Shown: piece by piece, positions 1 through 7,347 of the stretch
Numbering within the stretch: position 1 is the first letter of the stretch
How the letters are laid out: every line of letters starts with the position of its first letter
Assembly: GCA_003230945.1 (NCBI GenBank)
Contig: QIHK01000050.1
Location: forward strand, 1 to 12,655
Origin: Candidatus Kaiserbacteria bacterium
GTDB lineage: Bacteria > Patescibacteriota > Minisyncoccia > Phycocordibacterales > Phycocordibacteraceae
Length of the DNA: 12,655 nt
Reading direction: 5' to 3'
Notes under the pieces: generated by a model
Databases searched by the model: none
What the model was told of the DNA's origin: nothing
The model's input: the letters and a program-made list of their open reading frames with translations, nothing else
Program-made: the position numbers and the translations under genes

Positions 1-605
1 AAACTGAGCATTTCAGCAACATGTTGTTTAGCATCGGGATCAACGAAAGGAAATGCAAGATCCTCTAAATCTCGTTTCATTTTACCCATACCAAGTCGGT
101 CAGCGATAGGTACATATATTTCCAGTGTTTCAAGTGCAATACGGTATTGCTTTTGTTTAGGAACGTACTGCAGTGTTTGCATATTATGATAACGATCTGC
201 GAGTTTAACAATAAGTACGCGGATGTCACTCGCCGTTGCCACAAGTAATCGCCGTAATGACTCGGCATGTCGTTCAGCCCCGCGGTATTTAGGGACCCCT
301 AATTTTGTGACCCCATCGACAACAAAAAGGAGCTCTTTCCCGAACTCCTTTTTGACTTCTTCTCGTGTAGTTTCAGTGTCCTCGATGACGTCATGTAAAA
401 GTCCAGCAGCGATTGATATTGCATCCATATCGTATTGGGCAAGTATTTTTGCCGTCGCTGCAGGGTGGATGAAATAGGGTTCGCCAGAGTAGCGTTTTTG
501 ATCTTTATGCGCCTGTTTAGCGAATATATAAGCCTTTTCTATATAGGCAGCTTTCTCGGGGGACGATGACGATAGTGCACCAAGAATCTCCTTTATACTA
601 GTCAT
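1..605 (-). CDS. RelA/SpoT-type (p)ppGpp synthetase/hydrolase, N-terminal part (runs off left edge)
   Basis: Reading leftward from an ATG at 605-603, 201 codons stay open to the window edge, so only the N-terminal part is present. The translation matches the HD hydrolase domain of long RelA/SpoT homologues. Visible motifs are SGEPYFIHP (about residues 40-48, metal-ligand His47), LLHDVIEDT (69-77, the His71-Asp72 pair), VDGVTKL (96-102), KLADRYHNM (134-142, Asp137) and the ETLEIYVPIADRLG segment (159-172). All HD-site residues expected for (p)ppGpp hydrolysis are there, so hydrolase activity is likely. The synthetase and regulatory TGS/ACT domains would lie beyond the window and cannot be judged. 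The gene follows topA on the same strand after a 48-base gap and has its own -10 hexamer six bases before the ATG with no SD. Cytosolic stringent-response enzyme. Certain as to family, uncertain as to full domain set. Confidence 0.93.
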   Translation of the reverse strand, partial: MTSIKEILGALSSSSPEKAAYIEKAYIFAKQAHKDQKRYSGEPYFIHPAATAKILAQYDMDAISIAAGLLHDVIEDTETTREEVKKEFGKELLFVVDGVTKLGVPKYRGAERHAESLRRLLVATASDIRVLIVKLADRYHNMQTLQYVPKQKQYRIALETLEIYVPIADRLGMGKMKRDLEDLAFPFVDPDAKQHVAEMLS

Positions 606-611
606 GGAAAT

Positions 612-617
612 ACTATA
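612..617 (-). promoter_or_regulatory. -10 hexamer TATAGT just before the RelA/SpoT start (leaderless type)
   Basis: On the minus strand TATAGT (5 of 6 matches to TATAAT) is followed by six bases, ATTTCC, and then the ATG. Transcription would begin at or next to the A of the start codon. I see no clear -35 and no SD. The same geometry recurs at topA, dprA, dus and dnaX, which is why I report a hexamer that would be weak alone. Confidence 0.5.
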
Positions 618-653
618 CACTGTCACAGATTTTATATCAGATTTTTCGTTCGG

Positions 654-3059
654 TTATTTTAAATATTCAGAGGCAGCCTCACTTGTGAGAGATTTCGGTT
701 TGATTGATTCTGGCAGATAAATACGACGCAAACCTTTCTTTAGGAAGAATCCCTGTTTTGATTTATAGAGAATGAGCATCTTGCCTGACTTCGGATGTTT
801 TCCAATCTCTTTTATCATTTCAACACCTTTCGGCAGTTTTTTCGGTGTTGCAAGGAGCGTAAGTGCTTCATCGAGTGTGATGGTGTAGGGATCACCACCA
901 CCTGGACTTGTTGATTTAAGAGAGCGGAAATTACCATCACTGCCCACATACGGTCCGAAGCGACCAGTTGAAGAGAAAACTGTTTTACCCGTGGAGGGGT
1001 GTGTACCGAGTTCTCGTGGAAGTGAAAGATACTTAACGGCGTCCGCAAGTGTTACTTGAGAGATATCGGTACCTGGAGGGATACTCGCGCGTTTTGCGGG
1101 CTTCTTTGTTTTTTTCTTTCCTTTGGTTGTCTTTTCTTTTTTAATTTTTTCCTCTTCAGGTAACGCCATTTCAACATAAGGACCAAAGCGTCCCGTTTTT
1201 ATAAAAATTGGTGCACCAGTATCAGGATGATGCCCAATAGGTTCGTCACTTTTAATTTCAAGTCCTTCTTCAGTTCGAGCACCGATACAATCTGGATAAC
1301 GTTTACAGCTCATAAAGATTCCACCACGACCGAGTTTAAATTCCATAGGATTAGAACACAGCGGGCAAGGAAATTCTTCAGGCACATCTCCGAGAGAAGT
1401 TGCTTTAGGAAGTTTTTCTTTTGCCTGAACTGCTTTTGCAAATGGTCCGTAAAATTTCGTAAGCGTTTCAGTATATCCACGTTCACCTCGAGCAATCTCA
1501 TCAAGCTCATCTTCCATATCTGCAGTAAATGAATCACTAATATATTTAGGAAAATTTTCTTCAAGCCACCCTGAAACCACCATCCCTGTAGCAGTTGGTG
1601 TGAGTGTTCGTCCGGCTTTTTCTGCATAGCCACGATCCTGAATAGTTTTCATAATACTTGCATAGGTAGATGGTCGACCTATACCGCGTTTCTCAAGTTC
1701 TTTAATGAGGCCAGCTTCAGTGTAGCGATTAGGTGGTTCCGTCTGTTTTTCTTCAGCAGATAGAGAAAGGAGCGTGAGAATATCTCCCTCAGTAATTTTT
1801 GGTAATTCGACATCCTCACCTCGTGCGCGAGTATCAAGAGCCAGCCAACCCGGAAAGAGGACACGAGAACCGTGTGCTTTGAATAGGGGAATAGAAATTT
1901 CTTCCTTTTTTTGTGGGATTGCTTTAGCACTGATAGTCGTGCGTGCTACTTTTGCACTTGCCATTTGTGAAGAGAGTGTACGAATACGAATAAGTTCATA
2001 GAGACGCTGTTCATCAGGCATGTTACCCGCTTTTACGCACGCGGCATCAGTAGGGCGAACGGCTTCATGTGCTTCTTGCGCATTTTTACTTTTCGTTTTA
2101 TAGATGCGCACCTGCACATGTTTTTTATCAAATGTTTGTTCAATAATTTTTGCCATTTTTGTGACAGATTCTTTGGAAAGATTTACAGAATCAGTACGCA
2201 TATAGGTTATATGCCCAGCTTCGTACAGTTTTTGTGCAGCACGCATAGTACGCGATGGGGCAAAACCGAGTCGAGTCGATGCTGTTTGCTGTAATGTCGA
2301 GGTGGTGAACGGTGGACGTGGTGAACGCTCTTCAGAGCGTTCAGAGTGTTTATCAACACGCCATGTGGCCACGCGACCTGCATTTATTATATGATCGGCA
2401 TCTTCTTGAGTTTTGGGTTCTTCAACACAGGTAGCGGGGAATTCTTTTTTCTCTGATTTCTTGCCGGCAGAAAAAAGTGCAGAAAGTACAAAATATGTTT
2501 TAGGAATAAATGCCTTTATTTCCCGTTCCCGTTCGGCGAGAATACGCATAGCAGGCGATTGCACACGACCAGCAGAAAGTCCGTAACGAACTTTTTTCCA
2601 AATAAGACCAGAGAGATCGTATCCTACAATGCGATCGAGTACACGACGCGCTTCTTGTGCACGTCGTAAATGTTCATCAATAGCACGCGGATGTTTGAGC
2701 GCTTCTTCAATGGCTTTTTTTGTAATTTCATGAAAAACAACTCGGTGTGGTTTTTTCAAATGGGTGACTTCTTTAATATGCCAGGCAATTGCTTCACCCT
2801 CTCTGTCGGGGTCAGTCGCGAGATAGATTTCATCGGCCTTTTTGGCGGCGTGTTCGATACGTTCGATTATTGCTTGTTTTTCAGCCGGGACAACGTATCT
2901 CGGTATGAAGCCATCTTCGATATCAACAGCATCTTTGTTGCTCTTTGGTAGATCGCGGACATGACCAACCGAGGCAAGGACCGTGTAGTCCTTACCAAGG
3001 TATCCTCCAATAGTTTTCGCTTTTGTAGGAGATTCAACAATAAGTAATTTTTTGCTCAC
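654..3059 (-). CDS. topA: DNA topoisomerase I (type IA)
   Basis: 801-residue type IA topoisomerase that relaxes negative supercoils through a 5'-phosphotyrosyl intermediate. The TOPRIM domain opens with KKLLIVESPTKAKTIGGYLG (residues 3-22) and holds DPDREGE at 83-89. The strand-binding segment GLSAGRVQSPA is at 160-170, the catalytic tyrosine is Tyr286 in HITYMRTDS, and the RGIGRPSTYASI motif follows at about 458-469. A four-cysteine zinc ribbon (Cys565, 568, 585, 591) is followed by three C-terminal repeats (about 610-630, 685-710, 753-775) of the G.HP..G..+F...GRFGPYV type, with a lysine-rich linker at 638-658. I chose the GTG at 3059-3057 because the family begins right at this VSKKLLIVESP; an upstream ATG at 3179 would add 40 unrelated residues and overlap the preceding gene. 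There is no SD. A TTGACC/TATGAG promoter ends six bases before the GTG. Confidence 0.97.
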   Translation of the reverse strand: MSKKLLIVESPTKAKTIGGYLGKDYTVLASVGHVRDLPKSNKDAVDIEDGFIPRYVVPAEKQAIIERIEHAAKKADEIYLATDPDREGEAIAWHIKEVTHLKKPHRVVFHEITKKAIEEALKHPRAIDEHLRRAQEARRVLDRIVGYDLSGLIWKKVRYGLSAGRVQSPAMRILAEREREIKAFIPKTYFVLSALFSAGKKSEKKEFPATCVEEPKTQEDADHIINAGRVATWRVDKHSERSEERSPRPPFTTSTLQQTASTRLGFAPSRTMRAAQKLYEAGHITYMRTDSVNLSKESVTKMAKIIEQTFDKKHVQVRIYKTKSKNAQEAHEAVRPTDAACVKAGNMPDEQRLYELIRIRTLSSQMASAKVARTTISAKAIPQKKEEISIPLFKAHGSRVLFPGWLALDTRARGEDVELPKITEGDILTLLSLSAEEKQTEPPNRYTEAGLIKELEKRGIGRPSTYASIMKTIQDRGYAEKAGRTLTPTATGMVVSGWLEENFPKYISDSFTADMEDELDEIARGERGYTETLTKFYGPFAKAVQAKEKLPKATSLGDVPEEFPCPLCSNPMEFKLGRGGIFMSCKRYPDCIGARTEEGLEIKSDEPIGHHPDTGAPIFIKTGRFGPYVEMALPEEEKIKKEKTTKGKKKTKKPAKRASIPPGTDISQVTLADAVKYLSLPRELGTHPSTGKTVFSSTGRFGPYVGSDGNFRSLKSTSPGGGDPYTITLDEALTLLATPKKLPKGVEMIKEIGKHPKSGKMLILYKSKQGFFLKKGLRRIYLPESIKPKSLTSEAASEYLK

Positions 3060-3065
3060 GCCTAA

Positions 3066-3095
3066 CTCATAACGTGTATACCTATGAATGGTCAA
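3066..3095 (-). promoter_or_regulatory. topA promoter (TTGACC, 18-base spacer, TATGAG)
   Basis: On the minus strand, TTGACC (3095-3090, 5 of 6 matches to TTGACA) is separated by 18 bases from TATGAG (3071-3066), which ends six bases before the GTG start of topA. The -35 box lies in the last codons of the upstream phosphatase-fold gene. It predicts a start of transcription at the GTG itself, giving a leaderless mRNA with a GTG start. It also supports the GTG over the upstream ATG. Confidence 0.6.
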
Positions 3096-3888
3096 GTTTT
3101 GTCTTGTGTATATTGAAAGAAATATTTGCTGAAATCGGATGATGATCGGAGCCAATACGGTCGGGAAGAACTGATGCATGAGAGACAGAAAGATCGTGGG
3201 ATATCAAAATATGATCGAGTTGTGAACGTGAAATTGGGTGAGTATTTTTACCACGTAATACGTTTACCAGCTCATGCGAAACAAAGTGTTTTTCTATCTC
3301 GGTTCGTTCGCGATGCCGAAAGAGCGAGTCAGAAAATTTTCCTCCAAACATCCAATTCAATGGTGTCGATCGGAATGATTCAAGAATATTGAAATCGCCA
3401 CAAACAATAGTAGGCACCGTGCGATCTCGTTCAGTCATTGCATTTTCAAATTCACGTAGTCGAAGTGTGGGCTGTGCAAGAATCAAATGAAGATTAAATA
3501 CACGCACAAGGTTGGTACCAATACGCAAATCTGCATACAATCCTCCACGATTGCTTGCTTTTGTAAATTTAAACGGTCGTAATAAATAGAGAAATAATTT
3601 CGTACGAAGTGGTAAAAATGTCCAATAGTCAGGGAAAACTATTTCATCTTGATTCTCAATCGTATGCGGAGAGAGTATGACATTGTAGGTAGTAATATCG
3701 CCAGACCGAAAGTGTTGCACCATATCGTACCGGTAGGCAATTGAGAGTGGCAGTTTTTTCAATTTTGTTAGAAGAATTTCAGGGACTTCTTGGAGACAAA
3801 GCACATCATAAGGTGTTGTACGTATAAACTTGAGCGCGCGCTCAAGTTTACGATTCGTAAAAAGCATATTCCAGGAATAGATCTTCAT
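3082..3888 (-). CDS. Endonuclease/exonuclease/phosphatase-fold protein
   Basis: 268-residue protein of the exonuclease III/DNase I-like metal-dependent phosphoesterase fold. Motifs in order are SWN (Asn7), LQEVPE (metal-binding Glu34), NLHL (His134), CGDFN (Asp165 and Asn167), LDHILIS (Asp225) and GSDHHPI (catalytic-type Asp248-His249). All active-site positions are intact, so it should be catalytic. The substrate cannot be read from the sequence: members cut DNA, RNA, phosphoinositides or nucleotides. No signal peptide or membrane segment is evident; the stretch TKLFLYLLRPF (96-106) is hydrophobic but short. It lies between dprA (10 bases after its stop) and topA, with no SD, and is probably co-transcribed with dprA. 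That context hints at DNA metabolism, but this is inference. A perfect 26-base palindrome lies in codons 13-21. Confidence 0.85.
   Translation of the reverse strand: MKIYSWNMLFTNRKLERALKFIRTTPYDVLCLQEVPEILLTKLKKLPLSIAYRYDMVQHFRSGDITTYNVILSPHTIENQDEIVFPDYWTFLPLRTKLFLYLLRPFKFTKASNRGGLYADLRIGTNLVRVFNLHLILAQPTLRLREFENAMTERDRTVPTIVCGDFNILESFRSTPLNWMFGGKFSDSLFRHRERTEIEKHFVSHELVNVLRGKNTHPISRSQLDHILISHDLSVSHASVLPDRIGSDHHPISANISFNIHKTKLDHS
3825..3850. repeat. Perfect 26-base palindrome inside the phosphatase-fold gene
   Basis: The bases TAAACTTGAGCGC followed directly by GCGCTCAAGTTTA form a perfect inverted repeat without a spacer, near the 5' end of the coding region (codons 13-21). As DNA it is a dyad that could bind a dimeric protein. 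As RNA it could form a hairpin with a small terminal loop. It is fully coding (..KLERALKF..), so chance is possible. Confidence 0.7.
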
Positions 3889-3898
3889 AAATTATTGT

Positions 3899-4756
3899 TT
3901 ACTTTCGTTGCCACGTGCCGAATGATTCGTGAATGATACCACGCAGTTCGAGTGTGACGATGGCAGTGAGAATTTCAGCTGTGTTATCAGAACTATGACG
4001 GAGTATTTCATCACGTGTTTTCGGTTTTTCGAGTATATGCCAAACAAGAAGTTCTGCACCAGTGAGGTTATTTTGTATATCGGGAGAAGTTTTTTCCTCT
4101 CGAGGAGTAATTCTAAGAGCTTCAAGAATATGTGAAGATTCAGTAACAATAGTGGCACCAAGTCGTCCAAAAAGGTGTGCACCAAATCCATGGGGGTCAC
4201 CAATACGGTGGGGAATAACGAGTAATTCACGATTATAGTCCACGGCGAGGCGTGCAGTGATAAGTGTTCCAGATTTTGCTCCTGCTTCAATAACAAGTAC
4301 GGCGTCTGCCATACCGGCCATAATGCGGTTGCGTGATGGAAAATCGTACGGTGCGGCTTTATGTAATGACTCGTGTTCGGATATGAGTGCACCACCGGCC
4401 TTTAATATATTTTCTGCGAGACCTAAATTTGTTTTTGGGCCGATAACTGAATCATCAAGTCCAGAACCCGGGATAGCGATAGTATGGAGTCCTGTAGCAA
4501 GTGCCGCTTTATGTGCGCAAGCATCCGCTCCGAGAGCAAGACCAGAAATAATCGAGATTGGATAGCCAGCGAGTCCAGCTATAAGTATCTCGCATGCTTC
4601 TTTCCCATAGTTTGAGAGAGCACGACTACCAACAACCGCAAGTAGTTTTGTTTTTTCTTTAGGCATCATGCCACGAATCCACAATTGTTTCGGTGGTCCT
4701 GGAATTTCATGGAGAGAGACAGGCCACTCTTCACGCGCAAGTGTGCGCATATTCAT
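3899..4756 (-). CDS. dprA: DNA processing protein DprA (Smf)
   Basis: Rossmann-fold DprA, which loads RecA on incoming single-stranded DNA during transformation. Hallmarks in order: AVVGSRALSNYG, ISGLALGADACAH, GGALISE, DFPSRNRIMAG, VIEAGAKSGTLITARLA and the GDPHGFGAHLFGRLGA segment. After these comes a C-terminal winged-helix-like region (about the last 55 residues, TGAELLVWHIL onward). Complete, at about 285 residues in the usual range for forms without an N-terminal SAM domain. Candidate ATGs stand at 4768, 4765, 4756 and 4750. I chose 4756 because TATGAT (4769-4764) sits seven bases before it in the leaderless geometry seen elsewhere here; 4768 would add four residues. No SD is present. 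It is followed by the phosphatase-fold gene and topA, matching the common dprA-topA neighbourhood. Competence in this organism would also need a type IV pilus/ComEC system not seen here. Confidence 0.95.
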   Translation of the reverse strand: MNMRTLAREEWPVSLHEIPGPPKQLWIRGMMPKEKTKLLAVVGSRALSNYGKEACEILIAGLAGYPISIISGLALGADACAHKAALATGLHTIAIPGSGLDDSVIGPKTNLGLAENILKAGGALISEHESLHKAAPYDFPSRNRIMAGMADAVLVIEAGAKSGTLITARLAVDYNRELLVIPHRIGDPHGFGAHLFGRLGATIVTESSHILEALRITPREEKTSPDIQNNLTGAELLVWHILEKPKTRDEILRHSSDNTAEILTAIVTLELRGIIHESFGTWQRK

Positions 4757-4763
4757 ATCTCTC

Positions 4764-4769
4764 ATCATA
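4764..4769 (-). promoter_or_regulatory. -10 hexamer TATGAT before dprA (leaderless type)
   Basis: TATGAT on the minus strand (5 of 6 matches to TATAAT) is followed by GAGAGAT and then an ATG at 4756. It lies just past the hairpin that ends the upstream orphan gene, so dprA must start its own transcript around here. No convincing -35 is visible, since that position falls in the terminator stem. Confidence 0.5.
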
Positions 4770-4774
4770 CTCGT

Positions 4775-4820
4775 AAAAAAGTAAGCGTGGACTGTTTATA
4801 CAGTCCACGCAGTATTTTTT
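4775..4820 (-). terminator. Bidirectional hairpin terminator between orphan gene and dprA
   Basis: The stem GCGTGGACTGT (4785-4795) pairs perfectly with ACAGTCCACGC (4800-4810) around a 4-base loop. On the minus strand the stem is followed by four bases and six T's, and on the plus strand by four bases and six T's, so it can work in both directions. By position its job is to end the 92-residue orphan gene (stop at 4826) before dprA begins. Confidence 0.8.
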
Positions 4821-4825
4821 CTATG

Positions 4826-5104
4826 TTAAATGAGAGAAAGAATTTCTCTGAATTCAATATCAGCAAGTATTGTGCCTGCCCATGTGAATCCTCCTTCATA
4901 TTCAAGAATTGTTTGTGCAACTTCCTTTTTGCTTCGTGAAGAATCAGTAGTGTTCCATACGTAACTAATTTTTTGCGCCACTCGATACTCACGTTGTTGT
5001 TCAAAAGAAGAATTTTCGAATACTGACAGTCTCTCGGCAATCATTGTATTGATTTTTTCTTGTTTGGTATCTGATAGAGAAGCAAAACTAATGAGACACG
5101 TCAT
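4826..5104 (-). CDS. Small orphan protein, 92 residues, function unknown
   Basis: I do not recognise this protein. It begins MTCLISFASLSDTKQEK and is polar, with many Glu, Ser and Lys residues. I see no transmembrane segment, signal peptide, Cys/His cluster or known motif. The reading frame is credible because it carries its own expression signals. AGGAGGT lies five bases from the ATG at 5104, an extended -10 (TGGTATAGT) lies about 40 bases upstream, and a strong hairpin terminator follows its stop. This gives a monocistronic unit diverging from serS. An in-frame ATG at 5143 exists, but it lies at the promoter and upstream of the SD, so I rejected it. A short, strongly translated stand-alone gene among core genes is either a lineage-specific regulator or adaptor or an acquired gene; the sequence does not say which. 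Confidence 0.7.
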   Translation of the reverse strand: MTCLISFASLSDTKQEKINTMIAERLSVFENSSFEQQREYRVAQKISYVWNTTDSSRSKKEVAQTILEYEGGFTWAGTILADIEFREILSLI

Positions 5105-5108
5105 AGTT

Positions 5109-5115
5109 ACCTCCT
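5109..5115 (-). promoter_or_regulatory. Strong Shine-Dalgarno (AGGAGGT) of the orphan gene
   Basis: On the minus strand AGGAGGT lies at 5115-5109, with the AGGAGG core five bases before the ATG at 5104. It fixes the start of the 92-residue protein. It stands out because the neighbouring core genes have no SD. Confidence 0.8.
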
Positions 5116-5142
5116 GTTGTGTATTACATTCCCCCACTGGCA

Positions 5143-5151
5143 ACTATACCA
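5143..5151 (-). promoter_or_regulatory. Extended -10 promoter (TGGTATAGT) of the orphan gene
   Basis: TGG followed by TATAGT on the minus strand is an extended -10 element. A start about seven bases downstream would give a leader of roughly 32 bases holding the SD. No -35 at normal spacing is visible. It is back-to-back with the serS promoter at 5184-5189. Confidence 0.55.
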
Positions 5152-5160
5152 AACGAAGCC

Positions 5161-5189
5161 TTTCCTGTACTAGGTCAATGTCGTAGAAT
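5161..5189 (+). promoter_or_regulatory. serS promoter, -10 TAGAAT (leaderless type)
   Basis: TAGAAT (5184-5189, 5 of 6 matches to TATAAT) lies nine bases before the serS ATG, leaving at most a 2-3 base leader, and no SD is present. TTTCCT (5161-5166) stands exactly 17 bases upstream of the -10. The same hexamer at the same distance precedes dnaX. It is a poor match to TTGACA, so its role as -35 is a guess. Confidence 0.5.
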
Positions 5190-5198
5190 GAAAATCAT

Positions 5199-6470
5199 AT
5201 GCTTGATATTAAATTTATTCGAGAAAACGTCGATATTGTGAAGGCGGGAGCTATTAAGAAGCATATTGAGGTTGATATCGATCGGTTGCTTAAGGTGGAT
5301 GACGAACGTAAAGCATTGGGTCAAGAGCTCGATACTAAGAAGTTCGAGCAAAATCGTCGTAGTAATGAGATACGGCGAGCACAGGGAACTGAACGTGAAC
5401 AATTACTTGAAGCAATGCGTCAACTTAAAAATGGGATGACGGAAAGTGAAGAAAAACTCAAAACAGTCATGAGTGAGTGGCAAAAACTTATGCTCACTAT
5501 TCCAAATGTTCCGGACATGTCGGTTCCTGACGGTGAAAGCGATACCGATAATCAAGAAGTGAAAAAATGGGGTAATCCCAGAGTATTTGATTTCGAACCG
5601 AAAGGTCATATGGATCTTATGACGAATCTTGATATAGCTGATTTTGAACGAGGGAGTAAAGTAGCAGGATTCCGAGGTTATTTTCTTAAAGGAGATGGAG
5701 TTCTTCTTGCTAATGCTATTTGGCAACTTGCGTTAAAACATTTTTCTGGGAAAGGTCTCATGCCTCTTATTGTTCCATCTTTGGTACGTCGTGAAGCATT
5801 TCTCGGTACCGGTTATTTACCACAAGGCGAAGATGACCTGTATAAAACTCAAGATGGTGAGTTTCTTTCCGGCACATCTGAAGTAGCAACGATGGCGTAC
5901 TACATGAATGAGAATATAGATCTTTCAGGTAACCCCATTCAATTTTTATCTTTTTCGCCCTGTTTTCGTCGGGAGGCTGGTGCTCATGGGAAAGACGTTC
6001 GTGGACTTATTCGGGTGCATGAATTTTTCAAGTGGGAACAAGTAGTGATTTGTAAAGCTGAACATGATGAATCAGTACGATTACATGAATGGTTGAATCG
6101 CAATACTGAAGAATTTATTGAGTCACTTGATATTCCTTATCACACTGTTGTGAATTGTGGAGGTGATCTCGGTCTTGGCCAAGTAAAAAAATATGATATT
6201 GAGCTTTGGGTACCGGGTGAAAAGAAATATCGAGAAATCAGCTCAGCATCTTATTTCCATGATTTTCAAACACGACGTTTGCGTATCCGTTATCGTGATA
6301 CTGAAGGTAAACTTAAATTCGCACACTCACTTAATTCAACAGCCATCCCAACGCCACGTATATTGGTTTCGATTGTTGAGAATTATCAGAAATCGGATGG
6401 CACAATTATAGTGCCAAAAGTACTCGTGCCGTATGTTGGAAAGGAAATTATCTCGGGTGTCGCACAGTGA
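5199..6470 (+). CDS. serS: Seryl-tRNA synthetase
   Basis: 423-residue class II synthetase that charges tRNA-Ser, and by family habit also tRNA-Sec. The N-terminal tRNA-binding coiled-coil arm begins MLDIKFIRENVDIVKAG and covers about residues 28-100, rich in charged heptads. The catalytic core shows LMPLIVPSLVRREAFLGTGYLP (187-208, motif 1 region), the serine-binding TSE (226-228), motif 2 FRREAGAHGKDVRGLIRVHEF (256-276) with Glu279 following, and motif 3 near PRILVSIVENYQ (386-397, Arg387). Length is typical and it is complete. The start is the family start and lies nine bases after a -10 hexamer without SD. It is the first gene of the plus-strand block and overlaps the FtsQ-like gene by up to 38 bases, suggesting coupled expression. 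Confidence 0.97.
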   Translation: MLDIKFIRENVDIVKAGAIKKHIEVDIDRLLKVDDERKALGQELDTKKFEQNRRSNEIRRAQGTEREQLLEAMRQLKNGMTESEEKLKTVMSEWQKLMLTIPNVPDMSVPDGESDTDNQEVKKWGNPRVFDFEPKGHMDLMTNLDIADFERGSKVAGFRGYFLKGDGVLLANAIWQLALKHFSGKGLMPLIVPSLVRREAFLGTGYLPQGEDDLYKTQDGEFLSGTSEVATMAYYMNENIDLSGNPIQFLSFSPCFRREAGAHGKDVRGLIRVHEFFKWEQVVICKAEHDESVRLHEWLNRNTEEFIESLDIPYHTVVNCGGDLGLGQVKKYDIELWVPGEKKYREISSASYFHDFQTRRLRIRYRDTEGKLKFAHSLNSTAIPTPRILVSIVENYQKSDGTIIVPKVLVPYVGKEIISGVAQ

Positions 6471-7299
6471 GCGTCTTAGTAAACGACGACAACGTAATCG
6501 TCGTCGCACTAAAATTGCTTTCGGCGTCTTAGTATTTTTTTCCTTTGGCCTCATCATTTGGGGGCTTTGGCAACCGGCGGTACGTATACAACAGGTTGTT
6601 GTTGTGGGCACTGACGCATCCCTCACTTCTTATGCTAAGAATGCATTGCAGGGGAGTTATTTCGGTATCATCCCGCGTGATTCAACATTCTTTCCAGCAA
6701 AGAATCGTATACGCGGAATGATTCTCAGTGATCATCTTGAAATTGCAGCAATTTCGATTTTCCATACTGGATTTTCTACGTTAGAAATACAAGTGAATAA
6801 TCGTACTCCGGTAGCGCAATGGTGTGGTTCCGTTCTTTCACCTGATACGCCGATACAATGCTATTTATTTGATCCAAGCGGATTTATTTACTCAACTCTT
6901 ACAAAAAAAACATTAGAAATAGCATCTTCAACCTCTTTACAAAAAAGAACAGTCCTACCACTCAATTCATTTACACTCTATGCACCTCTTAAGGGGAATA
7001 CACAGAAACCGTTGGGTGCAACAATTGCAGATGCTAAGAAGCTTCCCTCAGTATTCGATTTTGCACGCAAACTTTCAACTTTTGGCTCACAAGTGGTAAC
7101 TATATCTATATCTAATGGGGAAGTAGATGACCTTCTTTCTTCTGGTACACATATCATTTACGTGCTTGGAAATGAACAAAATGCCTTTACGGCTCTTACT
7201 TCTGCCACTAATCAATTATCTTTAAAGGATGGTTCTCTCACTTATGTAGACTTGCGTTTCCCCGGTAAGATTTATTTAAAAAAAATTAAAAGTAAATAG
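6433..7299 (+). CDS. FtsQ/DivIB-like POTRA membrane protein
   Basis: 288-residue bitopic membrane protein. It has a strongly basic N-terminus (about residues 4-27, many Arg/Lys), one transmembrane helix (about 28-46, IAFGVLVFFSFGLIIWGLW), then a POTRA-like domain (51-122). The POTRA region shows VRIQQVVVVGTDASLT, a later hydrophobic HLEIAAISIFHTGFSTLEIQV strand pair, and the boundary RTPVAQW (124-130) typical of FtsQ/DivIB. CYLFDPSGFIYS (143-154) resembles the start of the FtsQ beta domain. FtsQ bridges early and late divisome proteins at the membrane; that role here is inferred from layout, as sequence identity in this family is always low. The start is uncertain: the ATG at 6433 overlaps serS by 38 bases, while a GTG at 6457 (VSHSERL) is an alternative. 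Neither has an SD, and translation may be coupled to serS. Cys131 and Cys143 could form a disulfide. Confidence 0.65.
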   Translation: MLERKLSRVSHSERLSKRRQRNRRRTKIAFGVLVFFSFGLIIWGLWQPAVRIQQVVVVGTDASLTSYAKNALQGSYFGIIPRDSTFFPAKNRIRGMILSDHLEIAAISIFHTGFSTLEIQVNNRTPVAQWCGSVLSPDTPIQCYLFDPSGFIYSTLTKKTLEIASSTSLQKRTVLPLNSFTLYAPLKGNTQKPLGATIADAKKLPSVFDFARKLSTFGSQVVTISISNGEVDDLLSSGTHIIYVLGNEQNAFTALTSATNQLSLKDGSLTYVDLRFPGKIYLKKIKSK

Positions 7300-7311
7300 A
7301 GTTTATCGTTA

Positions 7312-7341
7312 TTTCCGTGTTTTCTGAAATTCTGGTACGTT
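7312..7341 (+). promoter_or_regulatory. dus promoter, extended -10 TGGTACGTT (leaderless type)
   Basis: TGG plus TACGTT (7333-7341) ends six bases before the dus ATG. The hexamer itself matches only 3 of 6 positions, but the TGn extension and the 6-base distance agree with the other starts in this window. TTTCCG (7312-7317) lies 18 bases upstream, similar to the TTTCCT before serS and dnaX. No SD is present. Confidence 0.4.
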
Positions 7342-7347
7342 TCGAAT

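Noticed and set aside
223..477. Plus-strand frames antisense to the RelA/SpoT and topA genes
   Set aside because: They lie opposite strongly conserved coding sequence, lack start signals and resemble no protein family.
3060..3179. N-terminal 40-residue extension of TopA from an ATG at 3179
   Set aside because: It overlaps the end of the upstream gene, does not resemble the family, and contains the TTGACC/TATGAG promoter that leads to the GTG at 3059.
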